A DNA stretch of 64,000 nt from Trichomonas vaginalis G3 (lineage: Eukaryota > Parabasalia > Trichomonadida > Trichomonadidae). The DNA lies in contig NC_067208.1 of the NCBI RefSeq assembly GCF_026262505.1, positions 10,859,962-10,923,961 of the forward strand. Direction: 5' to 3'. This document shows positions 20,560 through 32,293 of this stretch, piece by piece. The notes under the pieces were generated by a model that was given only the letters and a program-made list of their open reading frames with translations, did not search any database and was not told where the DNA came from. The translations under genes were made by a program, and so were the position numbers. Within the stretch, counting starts at the first letter, position 1, and the number at the start of each line of letters is the position of its first letter.

Positions 20560-21424
20560 CCCATGGAATATTTTTTGACTTTAATGGTATTAGTCATGAT
20601 ATGAATCTCAGTATGAACGAGGAGAGATGAGAGACTTATATGCTTCCAAATTTCTTCAAAAAGGTAATGTTATACCTGACTGTTTCCAAATGAGTTCAAT
20701 GTCATAACGTGAGAAACCTTGAAAGATAACGAAGTCAGTTATGAGACGTTTTATGTTTAAAGCAAGAAAACGCCATGTTTGCATAAGTATTGCTACAGTT
20801 AATGGTAATGTCTGACTTTAGTAATGATGTTAGCTAATGGTGAGTCAGGCTTTGACACTAAACCTTTTCCGGCGAAGTCGTCGCAACGAGCAGAGTATTT
20901 GAAGGATACTTTTTGAAGGGGTATTTTGAAGTTTTGACAGAATGTAGTTTGTAAGTCGTTTCATATCGTAAACTCTCTGAGTATTGACGTAAGTGGTGTT
21001 TGTCAATAATTCTTTCCATCTCTTCTGAAGTCTTTTGCATTCCTGACTGTATAAATTCAACGATGGCATAATATTTCCTCTTACGTCGAATGTAACGTTG
21101 AAGAATTCAATGAGTTCACTGTCTGGAACTTTAACGACAGAGGCTTGAACTTTTGACATAATGTTTTCGCTGTTGAGTCCATAGAGTCTGAAGTTGCTGA
21201 ATATAATGATTTGTCATAATATGAGTCATTTCCTAAACGTTCTGTTTATGAGTATATGACGAATGAGGTTAAATGTCTTACCTGAACCCATCTGTCCACA
21301 ATAGAAATACACACCATTTGAACAGAATTCATAATCTTTGCTGAAAGGAAGAATGAGAGAAGAGTTAAGTTTTGTCTGTAGTTTCATTCATGTCTTCATC
21401 TACGTCATGTATTAAATGCTTCAT
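20560..21424 (-). pseudogene. Packaging ATPase remnant (inner Maverick)
   Basis: Nucleotide match along the outer ATPase gene, including its phosphate-binding region. Broken many times. It is divergent from the minor capsid remnant at 21440. Confidence 0.65.
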
Positions 21425-21439
21425 TTTATCTCCATTAAA

Positions 21440-22227
21440 AGGCAAGTCAGAAATATTCAGAACATAGCACCGAGTCTAACTGACAAGAGTATAAAGATAT
21501 ACTATGAACACGTTATGATGAAAACCAACCAAAATTCAAGAAAGTCAGTATACTTATGAATATCCAAGACACTGGGTAGAGTATGTAGGAGGTGAGAAAG
21601 CTATTGAAATAAGACAAGTTAGAAGTATTCCAGCAGGAAGGACAATATTTATTGAAGAACTTTAATGTTTTGAGATATAATGATGAGACAAAGAAGCAAG
21701 ATAGTTTCCTATTGCTGTGTATGTGAACCTAGACACAGGAGATGACATGAAAGTTTTTAACACAAAGCTTCAAACGGTAGTGAGAGAACAACTGACTGCG
21801 GAAGGACGATCCATTACCTTCAGAAGTTACCATAGCATATAATTTTGAAACAAACTCAATAGATTTTAAAGTCATCTCTGCAAAGAAGTCAGGTTTTACA
21901 TTTAATGAAGCAGATGTATATTCGAATGAAAACTTCAAAGCTATTGCATGGTTAGATAAATGACGATTGCTTTAAGAAAAATATTTAAATTCAGTGACTC
22001 AAAGATGTCAATAGATGACCTTCGTGGAATGTTACCATCGACGTTTACAGTAGAAGGTTCAGCAGGATTTGCTTACAAGATTGTCAATTGGTGGTATTTG
22101 GTCTCGTGAGAACATTGTTATAAAAATCCAGTATAAGTGAATTTGCTGAAGAATCTATATTATGTCTTTCAAACTACATGTATTCGCCGCCGAAGCATTA
22201 TAGTATAACAAACTTTGTCAGTAAAGT
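21440..22227 (+). pseudogene. Minor capsid remnant (inner Maverick), cut by assembly gap
   Basis: Matches 4951-5832 up to FVSK, where the run of N begins. Sequence matching the remaining end of this gene family is found at 56206-56313. Broken several times. Confidence 0.6.
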
Positions 22228-22327
22228 NNNNNNNNNNNNNNNNNNNNNNNNNNNNNNNNNNNNNNNNNNNNNNNNNNNNNNNNNNNNNNNNNNNNNNNNN
22301 NNNNNNNNNNNNNNNNNNNNNNNNNNN
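22228..22327. other. Assembly gap (100 N)
   Basis: A run of exactly 100 N, the usual marker for a gap of unknown size. The sequences on its two sides belong to different Maverick families. Confidence 0.95.
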
Positions 22328-22439
22328 TTGCTTTGTTATAGTCTCGATGACACATATTTCTTAACGTTGAAGTCATTAAAAATCTGAAAACGTCATATTC
22401 TGTACATTTTATAAAAATAAAATAAAAAAAAATATTTTT

Positions 22440-23244
22440 TTATTCTTGAGCTATTTGTTGCATTTGTTCCATTTGTTGCATTTGTTGTTCTTGAGCTATT
22501 TGTTGTTGAAGTTGTTCTTGTATACAATACTTTCACCAGTTGCATCTTCCAATTCGAAACTTTCTGCCGTCATTGACAAATACATAGGACATAAAAGTTT
22601 TACAGGAACAAAGTTTGCGTCAACTAAATTAAGTTTATGTGCCAAAGTGTTTGAGTTTACTAAGCTGAAAACTCTGCATTCGAATGAACAATAGGCAAAC
22701 CAGCAGAGAAAGTGTTTGTTTATATACGCATAAGTATCTTTTGGTCATAGTAGTTTCTGTCGACATTCGAATAACACTTTGAACCTAAGTTTGAAACAAT
22801 ATATAAAATAGGTGTACTTAAAGTCAATGGAACAGACAAACCTTGTATGACACCTTTTCCTGTTATAGGAAACTGTTGGTAGTAAAAACCAGATATAAGT
22901 TTTGTATTATAGCTCATATCGTTTATACTAAACTCAGTCGGACATCCAAACATAATGAAACCTGCTCTAGTTGCAGCACATGTTACATCCGTCCTTAAAG
23001 TATTAAATAAGTCAACAAAACCTGTTGGTGGTATATCTGAGTAAGTATCTTCAAAGAAGTATTTTTTACCATTCACAACAACAAAGTCTTCTGGTGTCAA
23101 AAGAGCAAAACAGGCTTTAGTCGTCATCGTGTTTAAAGTTAGTTTACAATATCGTCCTTGAGGACTTTGTAAGTTTGTTGTTATAGAATTATATGACTCA
23201 GGGTTTTTAGTCGTAATAGTATAAACCACTATGTCTTCTGCCAT
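22440..23244 (-). pseudogene. Capsid/spike protein (family B), broken
   Basis: Starts MAEDIVVYTITTKNPESYNS; beta-rich with FIMFGCPTEF and ISGFYYQQFPI; the C-terminal tail is Gln/Met-rich. It resembles 7972-8736 in pattern. Broken about once. Role inferred. Confidence 0.5.
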
Positions 23245-23319
23245 TTTACTTAGCAAGTAAATTTTAATGAAATGTTGTGGTCGTCAAATATTTTTATGAC
23301 GTCTGGGAAACTATATTTT

Positions 23320-23831
23320 AAGTTTCAACGTTTCACCTCCTTTCATAACGTATATCTTGTCAATGACATTATATGAAACACCAACAGCAACTAACGTCGG
23401 GTTCTATTTTCTTTGATGTTTATATCGTCTGCCTCTGTCAAAAGTTTCAATAGTTCTTTCAAAATTTCATGAGGTGCGATGACATATGAGTTCACTTTAC
23501 AGGGTTGTGTTCGACCAAGTTTAACATTATACTAAAGCTTGACAAATCTTCTCCTGAGTTTTAAGTTTGTCTTTAAGTTGTTGGTAGTCGTTTCGAATAT
23601 CTGCAACAGAACTTAAGTCTCTGCTAACTTCAGGATATGTTGGTTGTTCTTTTACAGGAACATTGTTATACCATCTTCGTCTTCGTATGGTTTCCCCACT
23701 TCAACATCTCTTTCTTTGACATTGACAACAACACTTTGACTGTTTGTTTGAGTTGGTGAATTTAACTTCACATCTGCCACCGCCATTAAACCTTTTGAAA
23801 CACTTACGCTTCTATTTTTCGGAAATGACAT
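23320..23831 (-). pseudogene. Small Maverick B gene (MSFPKNRSVSVSKG), broken
   Basis: Starts MSFPKNRSVSVSKGLMAVAD, followed by a polar linker and a helical segment. Family unknown. Broken. Confidence 0.45.
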
Positions 23832-23847
23832 TTTACTTAGAATAAAA
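23832..23847. promoter_or_regulatory. 16 bp divergent promoter
   Basis: TTTACTTAGAATAAAA between two start codons. The AGAATAAAAA half recurs at 40306-40323. Confidence 0.5.
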
Positions 23848-24180
23848 ATGGACGTATTTGAGTATCTCTTCGAATTGAAGCAGAACAAAGTTTACACACA
23901 CAAACAATACAAATACATTGACAGAATAGTTCTTTATACAAACAATGGAAAATGTTATAGAATAGCAGTCTTTGCTGAACCAAAATATTTTCATAAAGCA
24001 AAGAAAGTTGGTATAACTGAAATGGTGAAAGTTCTTGAAGCAGACAAAAATATAACAACAAAACTGACCGATATTTCTAAAGGTAAGTTTTTAATACAAT
24101 ACTATGTCAAAACTGGCGTACTGTCAATATTTGACGGAGAGAAGTCAGTTCAAGAACAACTTACTGACCTGCTGCCAAAA
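23848..24180 (+). CDS. Small Maverick B protein, end uncertain
   Basis: Starts MDVFEYLFELKQNKVYTHKQ; mixed alpha/beta, with VLYTNNGKCYRIAVFAEPKY. The open frame runs to 24267, but the last part overlaps the capsid gene on the other strand and is probably not its natural end. Unknown function. Confidence 0.45.
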
Positions 24181-24199
24181 TCTGCTCGATGGAAGCTGT

Positions 24200-25763
24200 C
24201 GTTATGCCAATCTGAGGAGCCCCAGCAGGTTTCATCGAACGAATCTTCAAAAGAGCATCTTCCGTGAAAAGTGCTATTGGTTTTGTAAACTTCTTTGCTC
24301 AGTTCATCTGGACCGTCTCTGTCACCAGTATATTGTATTTGAACTGTACCAACAGTTGAAATACCACCCATAAAGTCTTCTGAGTCAGCAAATGGAATGC
24401 CAAGCCAAAAGTTTGAACGGTCTCCATTTGTATATTGAGTTTTTTGACCTCCTGTATGAGTCCATACTTTCACATATGGCATAATAGAACTTTGCATTTC
24501 AGGGTTAATGGTTGTTGTGAAGTTGTTGTTAAAGTTCATAGCATCTAATGTCAAGTTGTATGACCTCATATCCTCAACTGTAGAATATTCTTCTCTTGGA
24601 TAATATTTGCCATCTATGTTTATATGGTATTTAATACCAGGGTTGTAGAAGCAAGAATAGTCATTTATAGTTCGTCTGAACAGTACAAACATAGTATCTG
24701 CATGTTTCATTGCAGTTGTTAAAGCAATATCTGTTCTTGCACCTGGGTCAGCACTTTGGTTTCCAACTTCACCTGCAAAGTCTTTGACAGATATTTGGTG
24801 TATAGGGAACATAAGTGGAACTGCAATATATTTGGCAGCTAAAGCATTTGAAATATCTGGGTCCAACATATAGACTGCAAGTCTGCTTTCTATTCTCTTG
24901 CATTCAAACTTTTCGCATGTGAACTTAACTGGGTCCCAAGCAGTTCCAGCAGCATTGAAATAATAGTTTACTTCAGTGTTGAGGTTTGAGAAACCAAAGT
25001 CTAAGTCAACTTTGTCTTTGCAAAAGTCGGCGAATGACGTTTTATTTGTCCTACTTTACTGTAAGAGTGAATGGGTCTTGTGTTGGTGCAATGACTAAGT
25101 TATTTTTGCTTGGAGTAAGTTCGATAGAAATTTTTCCTGCCCAGTTTGGCAAGTATCTTAAAAACCTGAAGATGAGGAAAGATGACAAAGGAACTCTAAG
25201 TTTCAGTTTTACTTTGGTTACTGCTGCTGCAGTTTGTCCAGAAAGGTCAACATAAACTCCTGGAACGTTAGGGTCAAGTCTTCTTATTTTCTCAATAGTT
25301 GCATACTGGTCTGTTTGTTCTCTAGCTTGTGGTTGTACTGAGTTTCTCAAAGCGAACCATTCATAGTTTGCCCATGTTACTGTTTGAACTAAGTCAGAGT
25401 TAGAATATATCTTATATCCCATAAAACTTCTGGAGCATATTGGTATCCGACATAGAAAATTCCATTGCAACCTTTCTTGTCAGACAACTTGGCAGAAGGT
25501 TTTATTTCAATGTCTTGTTCCACGTATAAGAATGAGTTGTCAATAGAAATAATATGAAACCTGTCGCAAGCAATATCTACTGTTGTTGAAGAACCTTCTC
25601 CAAACTCACCTACGTTTCCATATGAAACAGCAGTTGTATATTCGTAAGTTCCAGGAACTATTTCTGACCTTCTAATGGCATTGTCGCATTCGTTATACCA
25701 TTCGGAAACATTTCCATTCATAGCATCCAAAACTGTTGGCGTTATATTCTGAGCGGCGTACAT
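24200..25763 (-). pseudogene. Major capsid protein (double jelly-roll type), family B, broken
   Basis: Begins MYAAQNITPTVLDAMNGNVS. Contains VKLKLRVPLSSFLIFRFLRY, FVLFRRTINDYSCFYNPGIK and a C-terminal region with GDRSNFWLGIPFAD. About 520 residues of mostly beta character, matching the family A capsid gene in size and place. Broken about three times. Shell-forming role inferred. Confidence 0.65.
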
Positions 25764-25795
25764 TTCATATGAGTAAAAATATAGAATAGTTGGAT

Positions 25796-28665
25796 TTATA
25801 TGTCATAATAGAACCCACGTGGACCAAGCTTTACTTTCTTCCTGACTGAGTTTTTAACTCTTCTTTTTCCTTCATTGCCCTCTGCTTGAAGTTGTTGCAT
25901 CTTTGCATTATGTTCATCTAGTATGTTGCAAATTTCCCATGTCCTTTTTGCCTTTTGGCTCTGGTCGCCCATCTCAGGTAACCTATATCCTAGAAAGAGT
26001 TTGTCATAGTCTGTATTTGAGTCTTCGCGTATTGTTTGCATGACTCTTTCCTGAGTTTCTGGTTCAAGCTCTTCAAACAGTGCCTGTCCATATGGAATAT
26101 GCTCGTTTCCAAATATATGTTTTTGTAGCCATTCTGGTTTTCTTTCCATGTTACCAACTATATCTTTTGTGAATGGGAAAGCTTTTACCCAATCTTTCAG
26201 TCTTGCGTCGTTTATTTCTGTAGTTGGTTTTATTTTGTCAAGGAACATGTTTTTCAATACTAACATTTCATTTGGTACTGTCCATTTGAGTTTTCTTAAA
26301 TATTCATCCCTTCTCGGTTCATTGTCTGCAAAGTAAGTTTTTATGACATTTTGCAAACTTTCGTTTGCAAGGTCATGTACAATAGGTTCTCTTCCTTCTC
26401 TCTCCCTAACTTTCTTTCTAAACTCTTCACCAAATATACCATCTTTATGGTTCTGTGTAGTTCTTTGAGATAAATGTTCTAGAACGTCAGGTGTTATATT
26501 TCCATCAGCCATGTTCATTTCATACTGGTCCAAAATATCTGCATCTTTCATATCTTTCAACGGCATTAAAGCCGCGCTGAAAATACCAGCTATATCTGGT
26601 TCACCATTCACTTCCATTGCGTCTACAACTTCTTGGAATTGAGGTTGTAAGTTTATGAACCACCTATCCGAGTTAGCTTTATGACCCATCTCATTGTAGT
26701 TCCATCGTCTGCAGAAACAAAAGTAGGTTTGTTTCCATCTTGGCTAGGTTCTGAATGAACTTTAAACAATGTTTCATTTCTATATGTTTTCTTGAAATTT
26801 AACCTTTTATCTTCACCGAGTTCATCCGAAGATTGAACGTTAAATGCTCGTAAGTAAAAAGGGTTGTTGTATTTGTGTACATTTTCTTTCAGTGCTTCCA
26901 TTCTATGCTGAATATTTTCATCTGGTGTTGGAGTCTTTTGTATGTCGGCAAACATTTTTCGATATTCTTCTACTATGTCAGCCGAATTTTTTTTAGACTC
27001 TTGGAAAGATTCCATATTCTCCGCATACTCTTGTTGAGGGTCAAGATTTTTCGGCTGTTCCAAATCTTCATCTAGTTCTGTGAAGTTAGTTTCCAAAGGA
27101 GTGACTTGTTCGTTTCCTTCAGGCTCTTCTAGCTGTTGTTGCTGAACTATTTCTTCCATGTCTGGTTGTATCTGAACTATTTCTTCCTGTGGAGTTTCTT
27201 GTACCTCATCTGCTGGCATTTCATATATTCCGAGACCGTTTTCAACAAGTTCCCTATTTAAGCCATCCGCATTCATAACCCTTTCTTCTTTCGTTCCGTC
27301 TCTATTTTTTACGCGTTTCATGAAGATAGTTGAATTATCATTTATCTCTGACACCAAATATCTTGGAGTAAATTCATTCATGTCATTTGGATGATATGCT
27401 ATTAAATCATATCCCTTAGCGAGCTTGTATTTTCCAGGTTTGAAATTATATCCCATTTGGTGCTGAACCATAAAGCTAAATAGGTTCGGGTCAGTATTTC
27501 CTTCCTTGAACTTTCTAATAGCTTCTTTATATCTGTCACTAAAGTCAAGAGTATCTGGGTAACCATAATTTTCCTTAAGCATTTTTAAGAATTCTTGGTT
27601 TCCTTGTTCTCTACTTCTTTTATGTCCTTGCTCTGTTTGTGGTTGTTGTGGTGCTGGATTTTGAACTGTTGGTTGCTGTGCTGGTTGTGGAGGTGGTTGT
27701 TGTGCAGGGTTTTGAACTGTTGGTTGCTGTGCTGGTTGTGGAGGTGGTTGTTGTGCAGGGTTTTGAACTGTTGGTTGCTGTGCTGGTTGTGGAGGTGGTT
27801 GCTGTGTTGGTTTTGGTGCATGCCTGTGTCTGTGTCCATGTGACGATGTAAATGTTTTAGGTAGTCCTGGTGCAGGTGCTTCTCTTGGAGGGTTTGGTGG
27901 TATATAGGTTCCACTAGCTAGTATATAAGTTCCACCAGTTGGTATATAAGTTCCACCAGCTGGCACATATGTTCCATCTGCAGCATAATGTCCTACCTGA
28001 CTTTTCGTTTTTAAGAAAGCATTTACTAGGTCTGTTTTGGTCTGTTGTAACTCTTTTTCTTGACTTTCCACAACAGTTGCTCTAACGGCGTCATAGGCAC
28101 TTTGAACTGCCTGTCTCGTTGCTGCATCTGTTATTTTCGTTATATTTTGTGCTACTTCTTTTAACTCTTTGTCGAAACCTTCAGACTTCAGTTTCTTTCC
28201 AGATGAGAAGTCGTTCACTTGTTTCACCTTACTATGAAGAGCTTCGAAAGCGTTCTTAAAGTCAGCATTTGTTAAAGCTTCATTTGAACTATCTTCATCC
28301 GCTTGTATTTTTGTCCTTATTGACCCTATAAGTTGGGCTGCTTTAGCGTTGGCTTGGGCATCTAACCAGTCATTATTAGCTTTTATATATTCTGCACTTT
28401 TCATTGCCTTTTGCATGGCTGCGTCGTTATTTTTACTTTCTTGTGCTAAGTTTTCATACTGTACGGTTTGGTTTTGCAACTGTAAAAGTTTTTCTGCCTT
28501 TACATTTGCTTCAACTTCTTTTTTATACTCATCGCTATCCATATATGTCTTCAGGGCTTTTTGTTTTATCTCTTCATCTTTCAGTATTTTATATTGAGTA
28601 GTATGGTTTTTCAAATTTATGACATCTTGTTCCATTTTTGCTACTTCTGCTGCTTTTTCTGACAC
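25796..28665 (-). CDS. Large structural region with Pro/Gln repeats (family B)
   Basis: Two overlapping frames. The upstream one (from 28665, 670 residues) has a long charged coiled coil, GGTYIP-type repeats, a His-rich stretch, three copies of a 17-residue Pro/Gln repeat (51 bp units, 27650-27800), then a globular part with YGYPDTLDFSDRYKEAIRKF and a Glu-rich tail. The downstream one (from 26689, 297 residues) starts MGHKANSDRWFINLQPQFQE and ends in a basic tail. One or two genes; I cannot decide. Probably virion or tegument-like by size and position next to the capsid gene. No enzyme motif seen. Confidence 0.5.
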
Positions 28666-29117
28666 TTTTTCGCATATTCCTCTGTACTTAGTTCTTTCAG
28701 TTGTTCTTCTTTCTTCTTTTTCTCTACGTTTAACTCATTGAGTTTCTTTGTGTGTCTGTCATATTCTAGTTTCTTTTCGTTTTCACTTATTTGCTTCTGT
28801 ATGTCTATGTTTGACTTTTTGACATCTGTTATTTGATTTTTGAGTGAACTCAAATTCATTTGACTTTGAGGGTTATATGCTGTTCCGTCTGCAGCTCCAC
28901 CATAGCCTGCCATTTTCGCTAAAAGTGCCGCTCTTAAACCTCCACTCTGTGCACCAATAACTCGGTTTAAAAGCATAGGGTTGCTTGACATTTGTTGCAA
29001 CATAGTGGGGTCATTCAGCATTTGTTGTTGCAACTGTTGTTGTGGTGTCAGTTTTACTATTGGATGTTTCAATGCTCTCTTCCTCTTACGTATATTCTTA
29101 CGTAGCTTACGTGGCAT
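28641..29117 (-). CDS. Basic N-terminus, coiled-coil protein (family B)
   Basis: Starts MPRKLRKNIRKRKRALKHPI (very basic, DNA-binding-like), then a Gln/Met-rich part and a long coiled coil rich in Lys and Glu. Its end overlaps the start of the next gene by 25 bases. It is the gene closest to the terminal repeats. Possibly a genome-associated core protein, by analogy only. Confidence 0.5.
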   Translation of the reverse strand: MPRKLRKNIRKRKRALKHPIVKLTPQQQLQQQMLNDPTMLQQMSSNPMLLNRVIGAQSGGLRAALLAKMAGYGGAADGTAYNPQSQMNLSSLKNQITDVKKSNIDIQKQISENEKKLEYDRHTKKLNELNVEKKKKEEQLKELSTEEYAKKCQKKQQK

Positions 29118-29331
29118 TTTAAGTGAAGTTAAAAAGCGGCTTTTGACAGATGTTTATATGACACTTTCTACCCTCTTGAATTTTCATGAACTTTCTTGTC
29201 AATTTTTTGTTGAGACTTCTTCGTAAAGACTTTGTAAAGACTTTCTCATGAACTTTCTTGTCAATTTCTTGTCAATGTTTTGTAAAGTTCTTCATCGTAA
29301 AGACTTTGTAAATGACCCAAAAATATATTTT

Positions 29332-29379
29332 AGGGTAGATGGTTAGATCTAACCTGTTTTCTAACCTCTTTTCTACCCT
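29332..29379. repeat. AGGTTA iteron/palindrome, GATC centre (family B type)
   Basis: GGTTAGATCTAACC core with outer AGGGTAG and CTACCCT arms. Same layout and 12 bp spacing as the family A arrays, but with a different half-site. Confidence 0.85.
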
Positions 29380-29632
29380 CGTGAATTTTCATGAACTTTC
29401 TTGTCTATGTTTTGTAAAGTTCTTCATCGTAAAGACTTTCTCATGAACTTTCTTGTCTATGTTTTGTAAAGTTCTTCATCGTAAAGACTTTCTCATGAAC
29501 TTTCTTGTCTATGTTTTGTAAAGTTCTTCATCGTAAAGACTTTGTAAAGACTTTCTCATGAACTTTCTTGTCTATGTTTTGTAAAGTTCTTCATCGTAAA
29601 GACTTTGTTGAGAAAGTTCATGAAAATTCAAG

Positions 29633-29680
29633 AGGGTAGAAATGAGGTTAGAAAACAGGTTAGATCTAACCATCTACCCT
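29633..29680. repeat. AGGTTA iteron/palindrome, inverted copy
   Basis: Inverse of 29332-29379: AGGGTAG, AGGTTA, AGGTTA at 12 bp steps, then GATCTAACC and CTACCCT. Confidence 0.85.
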
Positions 29681-30430
29681 AAAATATATTTTTGCCTGAT
29701 TTACACTCATTGACGATGAAGTTTTGTAATGTTCTTCATCGTAAAGACTTTGTTGAGACTTCCTCATGAACTTTCTTGTCTATGTTTTGTAAAGTTCTTC
29801 ATCGTAAAGACTTTGTTGAGACTTCCTCATGAACTTTCTTGTCTATGTTTTGTAAAGTTCTTCATCGTAAAGACTTTGTTGAGACTTCCTCATGAACTTT
29901 CTTGTCTATGTTTTGTAAAGTTCTTCATCGTAAAGACTTTGTCAAGAACTTTCTTGTCTATGTTTTGTAAAGACTCTTCATCGTAAAGACTTTGTCAAGA
30001 ACTTTCTTGTCTATGTTTTGTAAAGACTTCTTCATCGTAAAGACTTTGTCAAGAACTTTCTTGTCTATGTTTTGTAAAGACTTCTTCGTAAAGACTTTGT
30101 AAAGACTTTCTCATGAACTTTCTTGTCTATGTTTTGTAAAGACTTTGTAAAGACTTTGTTGAGAGTTCATCGTAAAGACTTTGTAAAGACTTCTTCGTAA
30201 AGACTTTGTAAAGACTTCTTCGTAAAGACTTTGTAAAGACTTTCTCATGAACTTTCTTGTCTATGTTTTGTAAAGTTCTTCTTCGTAAAGACTTTGTTGA
30301 GAGTTCATCGTAAAGACTTTGTAAAGTTCTTCTTCGTAAAGACTTTGTTGAGAGTTCCTCATGAACTTTCTTGTCTATGTTTTGTAAAGTTCTTCTTCGT
30401 AAAGACTTTCATTTTATACTAAACATCAAC

Positions 30431-30467
30431 GGGGCTAGAAGGCACGAAGTGCCTGGAAGCCCCACTA

Positions 30468-30498
<31 letters not shown>
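30431..30498. repeat. Family B terminal repeat with T29 tip
   Basis: GGGGCTAGAAGGCACGAAGT...CCCCACTACC followed by 29 T. It contains the hairpin GGCAC-GAA-GTGCC. The same sequence occurs inverted at 37675-37740. Confidence 0.85.
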
Positions 30499-30502
<4 letters not shown>

Positions 30503-31764
30503 ATCAAAAAATATCGCTAATATACCTTCCCACACTGAAATATCAAAAAGGAAAAACCAAAAATAGGAGTTCTTGGAGTTGAACCAAGATTTCAGGATTA
30601 TAAATCTGAACGTTTGATGTAAGAAATCTTACTATCAATACTAAAGATTTTATCTGCGCTCTCCCATTGAGCTAAACCCCTTTACATTTAAAATTTGTCT
30701 TCCTGCATATATCAAGGTTTCATTTTCGTCACTTTTAGAGATTCAAACATGTAATGAGTTGTACATATTCTATTTAACAGATGCTTTATTTGAAGATATG
30801 TATTATGGCATGTTTTGATTTGATAATATTTTATTTCGAAAGATAATATTCTTTATCAAATTAATGTCTAAATGCAAAAACAATTTGGAAATAGTAGATT
30901 ATGATTGAATTATGCATTCTTCATCTTGAATGAAAATATATTTCATTGACAATAAGCGATATTCGTTTTTGGAATAAAAATCTCAAATGTCCATAAGCAT
31001 ACGAAACTTCACTATATGTATTTAAATTAAAACAAGAGATATCAAAGAATCATAATTCTCAAATAAACTGGTATAATGTCAGTAAAATGCAGGATTTAAT
31101 ATGGGCTGCATGTTAATGCGAAAAAACATCAAAATTGAGTTAAGCTGCGTGCCGATAAAAGTTGAAATGAGCGGATAGAAAAAGCACGTTATTTTGGATG
31201 AAATGTGTAATTGTTATAGACCGAAAATAGATTTTTTCGGTTTTCTCTTCAAATAATTGAAAGAATGATACTATTATAGGTTTATTATATTATATAGCAT
31301 ATAATCATGCTATAGCCGAAAATTATAAGTTTTGAGAAGATTGAATATAACACAAATAAATTTGAATGTAAGTTAAATTGCTTGTTGTTTTTAATAGGCA
31401 TTTAATGAGAAATCCAATATTGCAAAATTCAAATTGAATGATTGAAAGAACAGAAAAAGTCATTCTTTTCAATTTCGAATATGTTTCATTGTATTTATAA
31501 TTATACGGCAAATAAGATATTTAAACTTGATTTTTGAAGGAAAATTCACAAAATTGAATAAATTCAAATAATTTTTATTCAAAAATAAACTAGTTATTTG
31601 AGTTTAATACTAATTATCTATTCAAACTACAAAGTTTGTAATTTAAAATATTTTGTGAGATCAGATTGAATTAATTCAAGGTTCTTTTCAATTAATATTA
31701 ATGACCATATTACGCATTTTCGAACATTCTAAACCAAATATATAAAAATGGGAGACGAATGTTA
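30499..31764. other. Host island, AT-rich, only a tRNA-like gene
   Basis: No protein gene recognised. Holds the tRNA-like gene at 30565-30681; the rest is AT-rich non-coding sequence up to the IS481-like transposon. Confidence 0.55.
30565..30681 (-). tRNA. tRNA-like gene with an insert (possible intron or pseudogene)
   Basis: On the minus strand the acceptor arms AGGGGTT and AACTCCT pair (one G-T). The D arm is GCTC-AATGGGA-GAGC (A box TAGCTCAATGG) and the T arm CTTGG-TTCAACT-CCAAG (B box GGTTCAACTCC). About 45 bases more than a normal tRNA lie between the D arm and the T arm. An anticodon-type loop TTTATAA (anticodon UAU, Ile) in an imperfect stem can be drawn next to the T arm, but then the insert does not sit at the usual intron site after position 37. 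It could be an intron-bearing tRNA or a degenerate one. Confidence 0.6.
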
Positions 31765-32118
31765 AATTTGCTAGACATGGGGGAGTTGTCTGCAAAGTTT
31801 TAGCTCTTATCTCTAACAAAAAATTAATTTTTAAAAAAATGACCGAATACGTTTCACAGCGAGAAAAAAATAAAAGGCAAGATAGAATTTTCTAGACATA
31901 AAGAAGTTGTTTACCGAGTTTTAGCTCTTATCTCTAACAAAAAATTAATTTTTAAAAAAATGACCGAATACGTTTCACAGCGAGAAAAAAATAAAAGGCA
32001 AGATAGAATTTTCTAGACATAAAGAAGTTGTTTACCGAGTTTTAGCTCTTATCTCTAACAAAAAATTAATTTTTAAAAAAATGACCGAATACGTTTCACA
32101 GCGAGAAAAAAATAAAAC
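31765..32118. repeat. Left tandem-repeat terminal inverted repeat of IS481-like element
   Basis: Three 121 bp units containing TAGCTCTTATCTCTAAC and CGTTTCACAGCGAG. The last unit is incomplete. They match 33678-33953 inverted. Confidence 0.85.
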
Positions 32119-32293
32119 TTTACACTGATTTTAATTTTCATTTCCAGTCACTTTACTTATTTTTTTTTATTTTTTTCATTTTAATTATCAATTTTTTCAT
32201 AATACGTTTATTTACGTTACCATTTTCTTTATTCTTTTGAATTCCATACTACACACTTATAGAATATTTTGATTGTTAACGTACTTCATTAGA

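Larger units (their letters stand above)
29150..30415. repeat. Subterminal tandem repeat array, about 72 bp units
   Basis: Units combine CATGAACTTTCTTGTC, TATGTTTTGTAAAG and CTTCATCGTAAAGACTTTG in varying numbers over 1.25 kb. It sits just inside the family B tip. No gene; the frames open in it are repeat artefacts. Confidence 0.85.
22328..30498. mobile_element. Maverick/Polinton (family B), end with capsid genes
   Basis: Capsid-side part of a second Maverick family, running from the gap to a tip at 30431-30498. Parts: capsid/spike candidate, small genes, major capsid protein, large Pro/Gln-rich structural region, basic coiled-coil protein, a 1.25 kb subterminal tandem repeat, and a terminal repeat ending in a 29 bp T-run. 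The terminal sequence matches 37675-37740 inverted. It has a handful of breaks. The left side is lost at the gap. Confidence 0.8.

Noticed and set aside
22178-22387. ORF running through the N gap
   Set aside because: It joins unrelated sequences across 100 N; meaningless.
27585-27914. Alternative-frame ORFs across the Pro/Gln repeats
   Set aside because: Low-complexity shadows of the gene at 25796-28665 in other frames.
28641-28665. Programmed frameshifting at the overlap of two family B frames
   Set aside because: A-rich bases are present, but there is no convincing slippery site plus structure and no family precedent; an ordinary overlap or a break explains it as well.
29729-29986. Open frame of repeated LPHELSCLCFVKFFIVKT
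   Set aside because: It exists only because the tandem unit length keeps the frame open; no start motif.
29150-30415. Direct repeats as a CRISPR array
   Set aside because: Units are long, variable and contiguous with no unique spacers, and the genome is eukaryotic. It is a subterminal tandem repeat.
30470-30498. T-run as a telomere or poly(A) tail of a retroelement
   Set aside because: A pure homopolymer is not a telomere repeat, and it abuts a Maverick terminal repeat at both sites rather than a LINE or SINE 3' end.
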